In this document: piece by piece, positions 23,507 to 33,446 of the stretch
Numbering within the stretch: position 1 is the first letter of the stretch
Layout of the letters: each line of letters begins with the position of its first letter
Source of the DNA: an uncultured Treponema sp.
GTDB lineage: Bacteria; Spirochaetota; Spirochaetia; Treponematales; Treponemataceae
Length of the DNA: 61,628 nucleotides
Assembly: GCA_947178095.1 (NCBI GenBank)
Contig: CAMWWZ010000003.1
Span: 1-61,628, forward strand
Reading direction: 5' to 3'
Position numbers and translations under genes: made by a program
The notes under the pieces: generated by a model
The model's input: the letters and a program-made list of their open reading frames with translations, nothing else
What the model was told of the DNA's origin: nothing
Databases searched by the model: none

Positions 23507-26500
23507 ATGGCAGATTATCCTGTTTTTGATCCCGCGCCAGAGGGAACGCCGCCTGCCGGTTTTGTTCATCTCCATGTTCATTCAGACTATTCACTTTTGG
23601 ACAGTTGCGCCACGCTCGAAAAATTGGTGGAAAAAGCGAAGCGTCTCAATATGCCCGCGCTCGCGCTCACCGATCACGGAAATATGTTCGGCGCGCTCAA
23701 CTTTGAAATTCTCTGCCACAAAAATGGAATCAATCCGATCATCGGCGAGGAATTTTATGTGGCTTATGGAAGCCACACCGAAAAAAACGACGTTCCTTTC
23801 GCCAAAGCCAACGGCCGCCACGCGCATTATTTTCACTTGATTTTGCTTTGCGAAAATCAAAAGGGCTACGAAAATATTTCATGGCTTTCGAGCCGCGCAT
23901 TCTGCGACGAAAACGCGCTTTATCACGGCAAGCCTCGAATCGACTTTGAACTTCTCAAGCAATATCACGAAGGACTGATTTGCCTTTCCGCCTGCATTCA
24001 AGGCGAAATCCCGCAATATCTTTTGAACGGCAAAACCGAAGAAGCCTACAGAATCGCGCGTGAATACAAGGAACTTTTCGGGCCGGATCATTATTACATC
24101 GAATTGCAAAATCACGGAATCAGCGAGCAAAAAATCGTCGCGGAAAAATTGATAAAGCTTGCGCGCGACTTGGACATTCCGATGGTCGTCACGAACGACA
24201 TTCATTATGTCGAGCGCGAGGACGCCGAGGCGCAGGACGCGCTTCGCTGCATCGGCTTTAAAAATTTGCTCAAAGAGCCTCACCCGAAAATGGGCGGCGA
24301 TCGGGATTTGGATTCTTGGTATTTTAAAACCGAAGAAGAAATGCGCGCGATTTTTCCGCAAGTTCCCGAAGCCTACGACAACACAATCAAAATCGCAAAC
24401 ATGTGCCATCTCACAATCCGTCAATATGACACGAAAGAATTGAAGGATTGTCTTCCGCGATTTGAGCTGCCCGCCGAATTCCGAACGCACGGCGAAAATT
24501 ATCAGGCAGACCAAAACGACTATCTGCGCCACATTGTCGAAGAAGGCTTGAAAAAACGCTACGACGAAATCACGCCGGAAATTCGCGAACGCGCGGAATA
24601 CGAAATGAACACGATTTTTTCGATGGGATTTTCGGGCTACTTTTTGATTGTTTGGGAATTCATAAATTGGTCGAAATCCACTTTTGACGATTTGCACAAA
24701 AAGCCCAAGCCCTACATTCCAATCGGACCGGGGCGCGGCTCGGGAGCGGGGAGCCTCGTTGCCTACGCGATGACAATCACGGACATTGATCCGTTTCGCT
24801 ATGGCTTGATTTTCGAACGCTTCTTGAATCCGGAGCGAGTTTCCATGCCGGATTTCGACGTGGATATGGACTACGGCTATCGCCAAGACATCATTCAGCA
24901 CACGCGCGATCTTTACGGCGATGAATGCGTCGGGCACATAGTGACATTCGGAACGCTCAAGCCAAAAAACGTAATCGCGGACGTGGGGCGAGTTTTGGAC
25001 ATTCCGCTTTCCGAAGTGAACATTCTCAAAAAAGCCATTCCAGAATTCGCGCCGAAATTCAAATTGAAAAATGCGTTCACTCCGCCCGATGCCGAACATC
25101 CCGAATACGGCGGACTCATTCAGTACAAAGACGACGAGCGTTACAAAAAGCTTTTTGAGCTGGCGTTCAAACTCGAAGGCATCAAGCGCAACACTGGACT
25201 TCATGCTTCGGGAATGGTGATTGGATTAACGCCGCTTCCGAATTGGGCGCCGGTTTTCAGAGATCCAAAAACTGGCGAAGTCGGCGTGCAATATACGATG
25301 GACATCATCGAGCCGTGCGGCCTTGTGAAATTCGACTACCTCGGATTGAAAACGCTTTCGCTCATTCGCTACGCCGAAGACATCATCAACAAGCACAAAA
25401 AGCCGGGCGAGCCGGATTTGATCACGGCGAACGTCAGCGAAACCGACAAGGAAACTTTCGAAATGTTCTGCCGGGGCGACACGATCGCCGTGTTCCAATT
25501 TGAAAGCACCGGAATGCAAAAATATATGAAGCGACTCAAGCCCACTTGCATCGAAGATTTAGTCGCAATGAACGCGCTTTATCGCCCGGGTCCAATGCAA
25601 TTCATCGACACTTTCATCGAAGGAAAAAACAATCCTTCAAGCGTGCATTATCCCGACCCCTCCCTTGAAGATTTGCTCAAGGAAACTTACGGCGTAATGG
25701 TCTATCAGGAACAAGTAATGAAAGTGGCGCAAATCATAGCGGGCTTTTCGCTCGGCGGCGCGGACATGCTTCGTCGCGCGATGGGAAAGAAAAAGCTCAA
25801 CGTCCTGATGGAAAAGAAAAAAGAATTCGAAGAAGGCGCGCAAAAAAACGGACACAGCATCGAACACGCCGATGAGATTTTCGACATAATGATCCCTTTC
25901 GCGGGCTACGGATTCAACAAGTCGCACGCCGCAGCCTACTCCGTTTTGGCTTACAGGACGGCTTGGCTCAAATGCCACTACCCCGCCGAATTCATGGCGG
26001 CAAACATGACCAACGAAATCAACTCGGCGGACAAGCTTCCGCTTTACATCGAAGAAGCCCGAAAAATGGGAATTCCTGTTGACGCGCCGGACATAAATCG
26101 TTCCGACTCAGTTTTCGACGTAATCGACGGGCATATAATTTTCGGACTGACGGGAATCAAAGGAATGGGCGAAGCCGCCTCCGCCATAATTGTCCGCGAG
26201 CGCGAAGAAAACGGCACGTACAAATCTTTTATGGATTTTTTGCAGCGAATCGATTTGCGCACGGTGACAAAAAAGCCGCTTGAAGTTTTGATAAAAACCG
26301 GCGCGTTCGACCATCTCGACAAAAACCGCCCGACGCTTTTGCAAAATCTCGAAAGAGCCATGGCGTATGTTGAATCGATAAATCAAAGCAAGCAAAACGG
26401 ACAAAACAGTTTGTTCGAAGAAGCGGGCGAAAAAGAATTCGTGGATTTCGTTTTTGAGGAAGTGGAAGATTTTCCGCGAATGGAAAAATTAAATCAGGAA

Positions 26501-27166
26501 ATGGAATGCATCGGAATTTACGTTTCGGGACATCCGCTCGACGACTACAGAAAAATCATCACGAACTGCGCCACGATTTCAAGCGAAAATATTGAGCGCG
26601 AATCAAAAAACGCCGCCGCAGAATCCGCCGCGATTCCCGAAAGCGAAAAATGGCGCACGCGAAATTCCGGCAAGCAATACACGGCAATCGGAATGCTCAC
26701 GGAATTGCGCAGCATTCGCACGAAAAAAGGCGACGAAATGGCTTTCGCAAAATTGCAGGATTTCACAGGATTTTTGAGCATAACTTTTTTTCCGAAAACT
26801 TGGGGCGTGCTTCGTTCGCAAATAAAAGATGGCGACGTGGTTGCGCTCAAAGGCAAGCTCGATGTCTCGCGCGACGAGCCTTCATTTTTGGTGGACGAAA
26901 ATTTGGAATTGAATTCTCTCAAGGAACGCTCGATTCAAGAAGTGCACATTCAATTGAAACGCAACGCGCAAGACGAATTGAAGCTCCGAAATTTGCGCGA
27001 TTTTTTGGTTGCCAAAGAAGGCCAATGTTCAGTATATTTTCATATAGACACGGAACAAGGTCCGTACATCGTAAGAGCCGCGTCGCAACTTCGCGTTCCA
27101 TGCGCACAAGATTTTATCGAAGATTTGGGCGAACAGGAAGAAGTGCAAGAAGTTTGGCTCTCATAA
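23507..27166 (+). CDS. dnaE: DNA polymerase III subunit alpha
   Basis: The 1219-residue protein is the catalytic subunit of the replicative DNA polymerase. It has an N-terminal PHP domain (HLHVHSDYSLLDSCA, LTDHGNMFGALNF), the polymerase core with the catalytic aspartates in MPDFDVDMDYG near residue 448, GPGRGSGAGSLVAYA, FNKSHAAAYSVLAYRTAWLK, then a helix-hairpin-helix region and a C-terminal OB-fold. ATG 23507 is preferred over a TTG at 23471 because that codon lies inside the -35 box. It is transcribed alone; repeat copy d starts directly after its stop. Confidence 0.97.
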   Translation: MADYPVFDPAPEGTPPAGFVHLHVHSDYSLLDSCATLEKLVEKAKRLNMPALALTDHGNMFGALNFEILCHKNGINPIIGEEFYVAYGSHTEKNDVPFAKANGRHAHYFHLILLCENQKGYENISWLSSRAFCDENALYHGKPRIDFELLKQYHEGLICLSACIQGEIPQYLLNGKTEEAYRIAREYKELFGPDHYYIELQNHGISEQKIVAEKLIKLARDLDIPMVVTNDIHYVEREDAEAQDALRCIGFKNLLKEPHPKMGGDRDLDSWYFKTEEEMRAIFPQVPEAYDNTIKIANMCHLTIRQYDTKELKDCLPRFELPAEFRTHGENYQADQNDYLRHIVEEGLKKRYDEITPEIRERAEYEMNTIFSMGFSGYFLIVWEFINWSKSTFDDLHKKPKPYIPIGPGRGSGAGSLVAYAMTITDIDPFRYGLIFERFLNPERVSMPDFDVDMDYGYRQDIIQHTRDLYGDECVGHIVTFGTLKPKNVIADVGRVLDIPLSEVNILKKAIPEFAPKFKLKNAFTPPDAEHPEYGGLIQYKDDERYKKLFELAFKLEGIKRNTGLHASGMVIGLTPLPNWAPVFRDPKTGEVGVQYTMDIIEPCGLVKFDYLGLKTLSLIRYAEDIINKHKKPGEPDLITANVSETDKETFEMFCRGDTIAVFQFESTGMQKYMKRLKPTCIEDLVAMNALYRPGPMQFIDTFIEGKNNPSSVHYPDPSLEDLLKETYGVMVYQEQVMKVAQIIAGFSLGGADMLRRAMGKKKLNVLMEKKKEFEEGAQKNGHSIEHADEIFDIMIPFAGYGFNKSHAAAYSVLAYRTAWLKCHYPAEFMAANMTNEINSADKLPLYIEEARKMGIPVDAPDINRSDSVFDVIDGHIIFGLTGIKGMGEAASAIIVREREENGTYKSFMDFLQRIDLRTVTKKPLEVLIKTGAFDHLDKNRPTLLQNLERAMAYVESINQSKQNGQNSLFEEAGEKEFVDFVFEEVEDFPRMEKLNQEMECIGIYVSGHPLDDYRKIITNCATISSENIERESKNAAAESAAIPESEKWRTRNSGKQYTAIGMLTELRSIRTKKGDEMAFAKLQDFTGFLSITFFPKTWGVLRSQIKDGDVVALKGKLDVSRDEPSFLVDENLELNSLKERSIQEVHIQLKRNAQDELKLRNLRDFLVAKEGQCSVYFHIDTEQGPYIVRAASQLRVPCAQDFIEDLGEQEEVQEVWLS

Positions 27167-27309
27167 TTTTCAACGATGAAAAAAGTTTCAACTTTTTTCA
27201 TCGTTGAAAAAGCGATTTTGTAACGGAGTGAAAAATCGCAATGGATAAACGAGTTTCTGAAAGAAACTCGAAGTTAAAGTTTGCGGCACTATTTTGACGC
27301 AAACTTTAA
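27167..27309 (+). repeat. Modular four-hairpin element, copy d, abutting the dnaE stop
   Basis: H1 has 19-bp perfect arms (27167-27185 with 27192-27210). H2 is GCGATTTT/AAAATCGC (27212-27239), H3 is CGAGTTTCT/AGAAACTCG (27250-27270), and H4 is TTAAAGTTTGCG with CGCAAACTTTAA (27274-27309). It begins on the base after the TAA of dnaE, in the sense direction, and could shape the mRNA 3' end. H4 differs completely from copies a-c inside the stem but is fully paired. Confidence 0.85.
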
Positions 27310-27357
27310 ACGTTAGCGTGATTCGCGTAATTTTTTGAAAAAACAGGGGAAAGAAAA

Positions 27358-27945
27358 ATGTATCATTTGTTCAATATATTGACGGATGTAATTGTAATTT
27401 ATATGCTGCTTTGCGTAATTAGAGTATTTCTCACTTGGATTCCCGGGCTTTCGCATTCGCCGTTCGGAAGATTTTTGTCAGCTATATGCGATCCATTTTT
27501 GAATTTATTTTCGAGAATCCGATGGCTTCATTTTGGCGCAATCGATTTTTCACCAATAGTTGCAATTGTATCTCTTTCAACTCTATCATCATTTATCTTT
27601 TTGCTTTTGCAAGGTGTACCATTTTCACTCGCTTTAATTCTCATTGAAATAATTAGATCGGTATGGGCGATTATATCATATATAATTTTCTTTTTTATAA
27701 TTATAGTCGCGGCTCGCCTGATTGTCGCCTTGGTTGGCGGCGACAAAAATTCGTCGCTTTGGAATCAAATCGATTCTTCGCTCAGCCCGCTCGTTTATGC
27801 AATCACAAAACCATTTTCGGGCGGAAGACCGGTGGCGTACAGAAATGCGCTTGTGTTCGTGCTCGTCTTGCTGATAGCCTTGAACTTCGGCGGCAAAATC
27901 GCAGTGAGCTGGCTTATCGATATGTGCCACCGCATTCCATTCTGA
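27358..27945 (+). CDS. YggT family membrane protein
   Basis: The 195-residue protein has two copies of the YggT unit, each with two membrane helices. The first unit contains LLCVIRVFLTWIPG and CDPFLNLFSRI; the second contains AARLIVALVGGDKNS, SLSPLVYAITKPFSG and a final hydrophobic segment. YggT proteins are implicated in cell-envelope or division-related functions and osmotic tolerance; the exact role is unclear. A GGGGAAAG site precedes ATG 27358. It lies 9 bp before recG, so the two are probably co-transcribed. Confidence 0.85.
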   Translation: MYHLFNILTDVIVIYMLLCVIRVFLTWIPGLSHSPFGRFLSAICDPFLNLFSRIRWLHFGAIDFSPIVAIVSLSTLSSFIFLLLQGVPFSLALILIEIIRSVWAIISYIIFFFIIIVAARLIVALVGGDKNSSLWNQIDSSLSPLVYAITKPFSGGRPVAYRNALVFVLVLLIALNFGGKIAVSWLIDMCHRIPF

Positions 27946-27954
27946 TTTTTTAAA

Positions 27955-30150
27955 ATGAAACTCGCCGAAATCAAAACTCCAATTTCCACGCTCGCAGGAA
28001 TCGGACCTGAAACGGCGCGGCTATTTTCAAATCTCAATGTTTTTACCGTGGCGGACTTGCTGCAATTTTTTCCGCGCGACTACAAAGATCGCACGAAAAT
28101 CGTTCCGCTGAATTTATTCGAAACTGTGAAAGAAATTCACACCGTGGCGCAAGTTGTGGCGCACGAATGGTTCGGCTACGGAAAAATGAAAAATCTAAAA
28201 ATCCTGATTCGCGACAAAAGCGCGTCCGCCGAATTGATTTGCTTTAACCGTCCTTTTTTGCAAAAAACTTTTCCAGTCGGAAGCATCATAATCGTGAGCG
28301 GAAGTTTTTTCATAAAGTACAATTCATTGCAAAGCTCAAGTTTTGAAGCGGAAAAACTTTCGGATTCTGGCGAACTTTCCGATTTCGATGACATACCCAT
28401 ACCGGGTATGGGTATAGTTCCAGTCTATCCGCTTGCTCAAGGGCTTTCGCAAAAAAAAGTTTTCAAGGCGGTGCAATCGGCTCTTTCGCAATATTCGCAC
28501 GGAATCGACAATGATTTGAGCGACGAAATAATCGCCAAGCGCAATCTACTTTCCAAACAAGAAGCCATAAAAAAAATTCACGCGCCGCAAAATTTGGACG
28601 ACATAGAATCCGCGCGGCGGACTTTGGTTTACGAAGAACTTTTCAAATTGCAAAAGACAGTATTTTTGCGCGCTTATGAACACAAAGGCGCACTTCCCGC
28701 AATGGACATCGCGCAAGAAGATTCCGAAAAACAAAATGCTGACAAAAATGTTTCCGAAAACAAAATTGATTTTTCGCCAAAGCAAGCCGCGCTTTTGGAA
28801 ATGCTTCCGTTCGCGCTCACGCAAGATCAAATGAACGTAATTTTGCAAATGAATCGCGACATCGACAAAGGCTACGGTGAACGAGCGCGAATTCTTAAAA
28901 ACGAAAATCCTGTAAAAAAGCCGCCTTTTACAATGCAGCGACTTTTGCAAGGCGACGTTGGTTCGGGAAAAACTTTGGTCGCGCTTTTCGCATGCCTTCG
29001 CGTAATCGACTGGGGCGGACAATGCGCGTTCATGGCACCCACGGAAATTCTTGCAAAGCAGCACGCCGAAAATTCCGCAAGGCTTTTGGAACGCATCGGC
29101 GTGCGAAGCGCATTTTTGAGCGGCAATCTCAAGGCGGCCGGGCGCAATCCACTTTTGAAAGCTTTGAAAAATGGCGACATTGACATGCTCGTTGGAACGC
29201 ACGCGCTTTTTTCCGCCAGCACCGTCTACAAGGATTTGCAGCTCGCCGTGATAGACGAGCAGCATCGATTCGGAGTTTTGCAAAGGCAGGCAATCATAGA
29301 AAAAGGCCGCTCGCTAGTTTCAAGCGATTCGGCTTCGGAGAAAAAAATTTTCGCCGCCCCGCATCTTCTTATGATGAGCGCAACTCCCATTCCGCAAACG
29401 CTCGCTCTCACTGTTTATGGCGATCTCGACGTGAGCACGATAAAAACCATGCCCGCAGGAAGAAAGCCCATCACGACTTATCTTGTGGCGGAAGGGCACG
29501 AGCAAAACGCCTGCAACGCCGTCCACGCGGAATTGGCAAAAGGCAGACAAGCGTATTTCGTCTATCCTGCGATCGAAGAGAATTTCGATTTTAGCGAAGA
29601 CGGAGGAAATAATTCAAGTGGAATAAAATCCGCCGAAGCCGCGTTCAAAAATCTTTCGCAAAATATTTTTCCGCAATACAAATGCGCGTTGCTTCATTCA
29701 AAAATTCCCGAAGACGAGCAGTCAAAAATCTTGGATGAATTCCGTCAAAACAAAATTCAAATTCTCGCCGCGACAACTGTCGTCGAAGTGGGCGTGGACG
29801 TTCCCAACGCGACATGCATGGTCATCGAGCAAGCCGACCGTTTCGGGCTTTCGCAATTGCATCAATTGCGCGGGCGCGTGGGCCGAGGCGAAGCGCAATC
29901 ATTTTGCTTTTTGATTTATCGAAAAGACATCACGGAAAACGGAATCGCGCGAATGAAAGTGCTTCGCCAAAGCACCGACGGATTTTTCATCGCCGAAGAA
30001 GATTTGAAACTTCGCGGCCCGGGGCAAATCACAGGAACAGCGCAATCAGGACAACTGGAACTCGGAATTGCAAATCTGAGCCGCGACAAAGACTTGCTCC
30101 TTCTCTCCCGCGCCGACGCTTATGCACAAGTCGCGAAAGCGACGGTTTAA
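27955..30150 (+). CDS. recG: ATP-dependent DNA helicase RecG
   Basis: The 731-residue branch-migrating helicase remodels stalled forks and Holliday junctions. It has an N-terminal wedge/OB domain (LAGIGPETARLF, FPRDYKDRT), Walker A GDVGSGKT near residue 333, DEQHRFGV (motif II), MSATPIPQTLAL, TTVVEVGVDVPNATCMVIEQ, LHQLRGRVGRG, and the RecG C-terminal signature LRGPGQITGTAQSG. The length is somewhat longer than the usual 680-700. ATG 27955 has no ribosome site, so translation is probably coupled to yggT, which ends 9 bp upstream. Confidence 0.97.
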   Translation: MKLAEIKTPISTLAGIGPETARLFSNLNVFTVADLLQFFPRDYKDRTKIVPLNLFETVKEIHTVAQVVAHEWFGYGKMKNLKILIRDKSASAELICFNRPFLQKTFPVGSIIIVSGSFFIKYNSLQSSSFEAEKLSDSGELSDFDDIPIPGMGIVPVYPLAQGLSQKKVFKAVQSALSQYSHGIDNDLSDEIIAKRNLLSKQEAIKKIHAPQNLDDIESARRTLVYEELFKLQKTVFLRAYEHKGALPAMDIAQEDSEKQNADKNVSENKIDFSPKQAALLEMLPFALTQDQMNVILQMNRDIDKGYGERARILKNENPVKKPPFTMQRLLQGDVGSGKTLVALFACLRVIDWGGQCAFMAPTEILAKQHAENSARLLERIGVRSAFLSGNLKAAGRNPLLKALKNGDIDMLVGTHALFSASTVYKDLQLAVIDEQHRFGVLQRQAIIEKGRSLVSSDSASEKKIFAAPHLLMMSATPIPQTLALTVYGDLDVSTIKTMPAGRKPITTYLVAEGHEQNACNAVHAELAKGRQAYFVYPAIEENFDFSEDGGNNSSGIKSAEAAFKNLSQNIFPQYKCALLHSKIPEDEQSKILDEFRQNKIQILAATTVVEVGVDVPNATCMVIEQADRFGLSQLHQLRGRVGRGEAQSFCFLIYRKDITENGIARMKVLRQSTDGFFIAEEDLKLRGPGQITGTAQSGQLELGIANLSRDKDLLLLSRADAYAQVAKATV

Positions 30151-30175
30151 ATAATTTCCGCTCACCTTTAATTTT

Positions 30176-31276
30176 TCATTTTTTCAAAAGCGCGGCGAAC
30201 GGATTGTAAGTTTCGCCATCCTCCGAATTCGCATTGCCCGAAAGATATTGCGCAGTGGCAAAATCTTGTTCGCGCGAAGATGCCAGCGCAAGCGAAATGC
30301 GCTTTTCCTGCGAATCCACGGATTTTACCACGACCGACATTTTCTCGCCGACCTTGAAAACTTTTCGCAAATTCGTTCCCTGCTTTTGGTTCAATTCCGA
30401 GACGTGGACAAGGCCATCGATTCCAGGCTCAAGATTTACGAACACGCCGAAATCCGCCACGCGCGAAATCGTGCCGTCAACCTTTGTGCCTTCATCGTAC
30501 TTTGCGCCCGCCGCGTTCCAAGGATTTTCTTGCAAAGCCTTGAGACTGAGCGAAACGCGCTCGGCATTCCAATCCGCCTTGATTACTTGCACAGTGATTT
30601 CCTGCCCAACGCGCAAAACGCTTTCGATGTCTTGAACGCGCTCGTATGAAATTTCCGAAATCGGAAGCAACGCCTGAAATCCGCCGATATCCACGAACGC
30701 GCCGTAATCATGAAGCGCGGTGATTTTTCCAGTCACGCTTTGTCCAACTGCGATTCGCGCCTGCAAATCCAAAATTCCTTGCGCGCGCTGCTCTTGCAAA
30801 ATCGCGCGGTTTGAAACGACAATATTTTTGCCTTCGTTTTTATATTCCTGAATTTTAAAAACCAAATGCCTTCCCACAAAATTTTCTTCTGCCGAATTTT
30901 CCAAAGAAGAATTTCTTTTGCCGCCCATTTGCGAATACGGACAAAAAGCGCGCGTCGTTCCAATTTTGATTTCGTAGCCGCCTTTGATTTCCTTTTCGAC
31001 AACGCCTTCTACAGGAATGCCCGAGTTGAACGCATTTTCAATCATGGATTTGTCCGCGTTCTGCCCGCTGATTTTCGTGGTAAAACGCGCTTCGCCATTT
31101 TGCGTTCCCAAAAAGAACACTTTGATTTTATCGCCTTCTTTGGGAATGTTTTCATCGGAAAATTCCGCGCGATCCAAAACGCCTTCGCTCTTCGAATTCA
31201 AATCCAAAAAAATTGTCGTGTCGCTAACCGCCACAACTTGAGTTTCAATTTGTTCGCCAATTTCAAGTTTTTGCAT
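30176..31276 (-). CDS. S1-domain RNA-binding protein (ribosomal protein S1-like, four domains)
   Basis: The 366-residue protein has four S1 OB-fold repeats: about residues 5-70, 85-155, 176-245 (VTGKITALHDYGAFVDIGGF) and 262-332 (VDGTISRVADFGVFVNLEPG). Full-length S1 in many bacteria has six repeats, so this is a shorter S1 homologue that may aid initiation on mRNAs lacking a strong ribosome site. That is of interest because several genes in this window, including this one, look leaderless. ATG 31276 lies 6 nt after the -10 box. It is convergent with recG. Confidence 0.85.
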   Translation of the reverse strand: MQKLEIGEQIETQVVAVSDTTIFLDLNSKSEGVLDRAEFSDENIPKEGDKIKVFFLGTQNGEARFTTKISGQNADKSMIENAFNSGIPVEGVVEKEIKGGYEIKIGTTRAFCPYSQMGGKRNSSLENSAEENFVGRHLVFKIQEYKNEGKNIVVSNRAILQEQRAQGILDLQARIAVGQSVTGKITALHDYGAFVDIGGFQALLPISEISYERVQDIESVLRVGQEITVQVIKADWNAERVSLSLKALQENPWNAAGAKYDEGTKVDGTISRVADFGVFVNLEPGIDGLVHVSELNQKQGTNLRKVFKVGEKMSVVVKSVDSQEKRISLALASSREQDFATAQYLSGNANSEDGETYNPFAALLKK

Positions 31277-31282
31277 GAGAAA

Positions 31283-31311
31283 AGAATAGCATTATTTTTG
31301 CGGAATTTCAA
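31283..31311 (-). promoter_or_regulatory. Promoter of the S1-domain gene, leaderless geometry
   Basis: Minus strand TTGAAA (31311-31306), a 17-bp spacer and TATTCT (31288-31283), then 6 nt to the ATG at 31276. Confidence 0.7.
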
Positions 31312-31372
31312 GCGGAATTTTTGCCGCAGTTTGTCGTTAAATGAAAACGTGCTTTTTTATTTTAATTTTTTC

Positions 31373-31401
31373 TTTACTTTTCTTGATGAATATGTTATTC
31401 T
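31373..31401 (+). promoter_or_regulatory. Promoter of the CmpB-like gene, leaderless geometry
   Basis: TTTACT (31373-31378), a 17-bp spacer and TATTCT (31396-31401), then six A before the ATG at 31408. It has the same -35 sequence as aroA and the same -10 sequence as the S1-domain gene. Confidence 0.7.
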
Positions 31402-31407
31402 AAAAAA

Positions 31408-32169
31408 ATGGAAAATTCACTTACAGCTTTTCAAACTTTTGTAGTAATCGCATTTCTCTTTTTCTTCGGAGGAGTATTGGGTTGGTTTATCGAATTGGTA
31501 TTTCGCCGTTTTTTCGACAAAACGAATCCCGAGCATCTTTGGCTCAATCCCGGCTTTTTGACAGGACCTTGCTTGCCTGTCTACGGATTCGGCGCGGTCG
31601 CGCTATTCTCTTTGAGCCTCGTCGAAGTGTACATTTCAGTTTTCGAATCGTACGGAATCAAATGGTACATTTTGATGTTCATAGTCATGGCATTGATTAT
31701 GACGGCAATCGAATTCATCGCAGGAATAATTTTCATAAAAGGAATGCACATTCAACTTTGGGATTACAGCGAAGAGCCAGGAAACATAATGGGAATAATC
31801 TGCCCGAAGTTCACATTCTTTTGGGGAGTGCTGGCCGCGTTGTATTACTTCGTTTTGTTTCCGCCATTTTTGAAATTGGTGATTTGGTTTATAGAGCATC
31901 CATGGTTTTCATTCGCAGTGGGAGTCGCATTCGGCATATTCATAATCGACTGCGCTTTTTCAATGCACTTGGGAACGGTTTTGCGAAAACGCGCCAAAGA
32001 AATCGACAAAAAATCCGCGCTCAATTTGCGGCAGATTCACAGTTACATTCGGCACGATACAAAAATGTCGAAATTTTTCAGCTTGCACAGCGAACATTAT
32101 CTCACGAGCAAAATCAACAGTTTCGAAGATTTTATGAAGCGCACGCCGATGAGCATAAACAAAGAATAA
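31408..32169 (+). CDS. CmpB-like putative ABC-transporter membrane protein (PF06541 type)
   Basis: The 253-residue protein has about five membrane helices. GGVLGWFIELVFRRF, then LNPGFLTGPCLPVYGFGA, is the hallmark of the CmpB-like family, and LWDYS lies in the third conserved block. A basic cytoplasmic tail of about 60 residues follows. Members are called ABC transporter permeases, but no ATPase partner is adjacent and the function is unproven. It is a single gene with its own promoter and a strong inverted repeat after its stop. Confidence 0.85.
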   Translation: MENSLTAFQTFVVIAFLFFFGGVLGWFIELVFRRFFDKTNPEHLWLNPGFLTGPCLPVYGFGAVALFSLSLVEVYISVFESYGIKWYILMFIVMALIMTAIEFIAGIIFIKGMHIQLWDYSEEPGNIMGIICPKFTFFWGVLAALYYFVLFPPFLKLVIWFIEHPWFSFAVGVAFGIFIIDCAFSMHLGTVLRKRAKEIDKKSALNLRQIHSYIRHDTKMSKFFSLHSEHYLTSKINSFEDFMKRTPMSINKE

Positions 32170-32201
32170 TTTTTTCCGAAACCTTTTTCGAAAGTTCCGC
32201 G

Positions 32202-32251
32202 AGTTTTTTACAGACGAAAAAAATTTTATTTTCATTCGCCTGTAAAAAACT
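32202..32251. terminator. Bidirectional hairpin between convergent genes
   Basis: AGTTTTTTACAG (32202-32213) and CTGTAAAAAACT (32240-32251) are perfectly complementary, with an inner CGAA/TTCG pair. It lies between the convergent CmpB-like and GH18-like genes. The T/A runs inside the arms could serve both directions. Confidence 0.5.
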
Positions 32252-32309
32252 TAAACAGCATATTCCAACGCACGAATAATTATTTAAAATCTTCGCAGAA
32301 ATTTCATTG

Positions 32310-33422
32310 CTATTTTTCAATTTCTATCCATTGCCAAAACGCCGTGTCTTCTTGTCCCATTCGCCAAAACGCCACATTGGAAAATCCTTGCGACTGATAC
32401 ATTCTGCAACGATGCACAAGCGAAGTCGCGTCTTCATAATATTGAATCACTTTTACCGTCGTTTCAAATTCAAAATATGGAATTCCGTCCTTGCGTTTTA
32501 TTCTTTCCACTTTGTTTTCTGAAAGCCTCCGATTCGAACCATTGAATTGCCACGCGCCTGCTGGCCTGTCGCCCTCGGTTATCCAACTGCGTCCGTAGAA
32601 AGGAACGCCGATTATATATTTTTCTTGCGGCAAAATGCTGAGCGCGTATTCGCCTATGCGCTTGCACCAATCCATCGAAGCAGGCGAGCCGGGCGCGCTC
32701 GTAGCCCAATGTTCGTCGTAAGCCATAATCATAACTTTGTCGCAAATTTTCGCAAGCCGCTCGTAATCCTCAACATCGTCTTGCAATTTTTTTGTACGCG
32801 CATGGACGCAAACAGTGAGCTGCTTTGAGCCAAGCCCTTTTTTCAAAAGCCTGAGAAATTCCGCAAAATCCTCGCCGTCCAATTTTGGAACAAGTTCGTA
32901 ATCAATTTGCAAGCCGTCAAAATCTTTGGAAGCGGAAATCAAATCTCGCACAAGCCTGTCGCGTTTTCCGAATCGCGCGTCAATAACAAAATGCGTGAGC
33001 GAGCGACTTTGGCACACCGCCACCAAATGAACGCGGCCATTGAAATTTTTTATCAAGTTGCGGGAGGGGGCGCGTTCGAGATTGCCATAGCAATCGACTT
33101 CCACGGCAAAAAGTCCGATGTCGGTCAACGGCGTGTCGCGATCCCATTCATTCAAACGCTCGGCAAGAACATAGCCCCAAATTTCTTTGAAGCGCACTTT
33201 TTCGCCTTCAATTTTATTCCAACGATAAGGATGCGTATACTGTTCAAGCAAAACTTTTTCGGGGTAGTCTTTCGGATTAAGAAAATATTTATCGTCCTCG
33301 GCAGGAATTTCCACATTTTTTTTTCCGCGCTCTTTTTTCACATTTTTTTTCGAACACGCGCTTTGCAAAAAGAAAGCCGCGACAATGCAAATCAGGAAAA
33401 AGACTTTGAAATTTTTTTTCAT
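32310..33422 (-). CDS. GH18-like lipoprotein (chitinase/spore-lyase fold)
   Basis: The 370-residue product has a signal peptide with Cys near residue 24 (LQSACSKK), a lysine-rich linker and a TIM-barrel domain of glycoside hydrolase family 18 type. The catalytic DxxDxE motif is intact as DGLQIDYE (about residues 166-173), followed by VMIMAYDEHW and IIGVPFYGRSW, both typical of SleL/YdhD-like members that act on peptidoglycan or short GlcNAc chains. As a lipoprotein it would act in the periplasm. GAGGAATGAA precedes the ATG. It starts 24 bp after the ModF-like gene ends, so they may be co-transcribed. Confidence 0.85.
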   Translation of the reverse strand: MKKNFKVFFLICIVAAFFLQSACSKKNVKKERGKKNVEIPAEDDKYFLNPKDYPEKVLLEQYTHPYRWNKIEGEKVRFKEIWGYVLAERLNEWDRDTPLTDIGLFAVEVDCYGNLERAPSRNLIKNFNGRVHLVAVCQSRSLTHFVIDARFGKRDRLVRDLISASKDFDGLQIDYELVPKLDGEDFAEFLRLLKKGLGSKQLTVCVHARTKKLQDDVEDYERLAKICDKVMIMAYDEHWATSAPGSPASMDWCKRIGEYALSILPQEKYIIGVPFYGRSWITEGDRPAGAWQFNGSNRRLSENKVERIKRKDGIPYFEFETTVKVIQYYEDATSLVHRCRMYQSQGFSNVAFWRMGQEDTAFWQWIEIEK

Positions 33423-33446
33423 TTCATTCCTCGCTATTTTTCAAAT

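Noticed and set aside
23879..25204. 441-codon minus-strand frame inside dnaE
   Set aside because: It is the mirror of conserved dnaE codons; the translation has no recognisable domain or start signal.
27167..27309. Integron attC sites, since Treponema denticola carries an integron and some copies abut stop codons
   Set aside because: The elements have four separate hairpins, lack conserved GTTRRRY and RYYYAAC core boxes at both ends, and lie beside core genes such as dnaE rather than cassette genes.
32530..32560. Possible tRNA T-arm (TTCGAACC)
   Set aside because: It lies inside the GH18-like gene, and no acceptor stem or anticodon arm can be formed around it.
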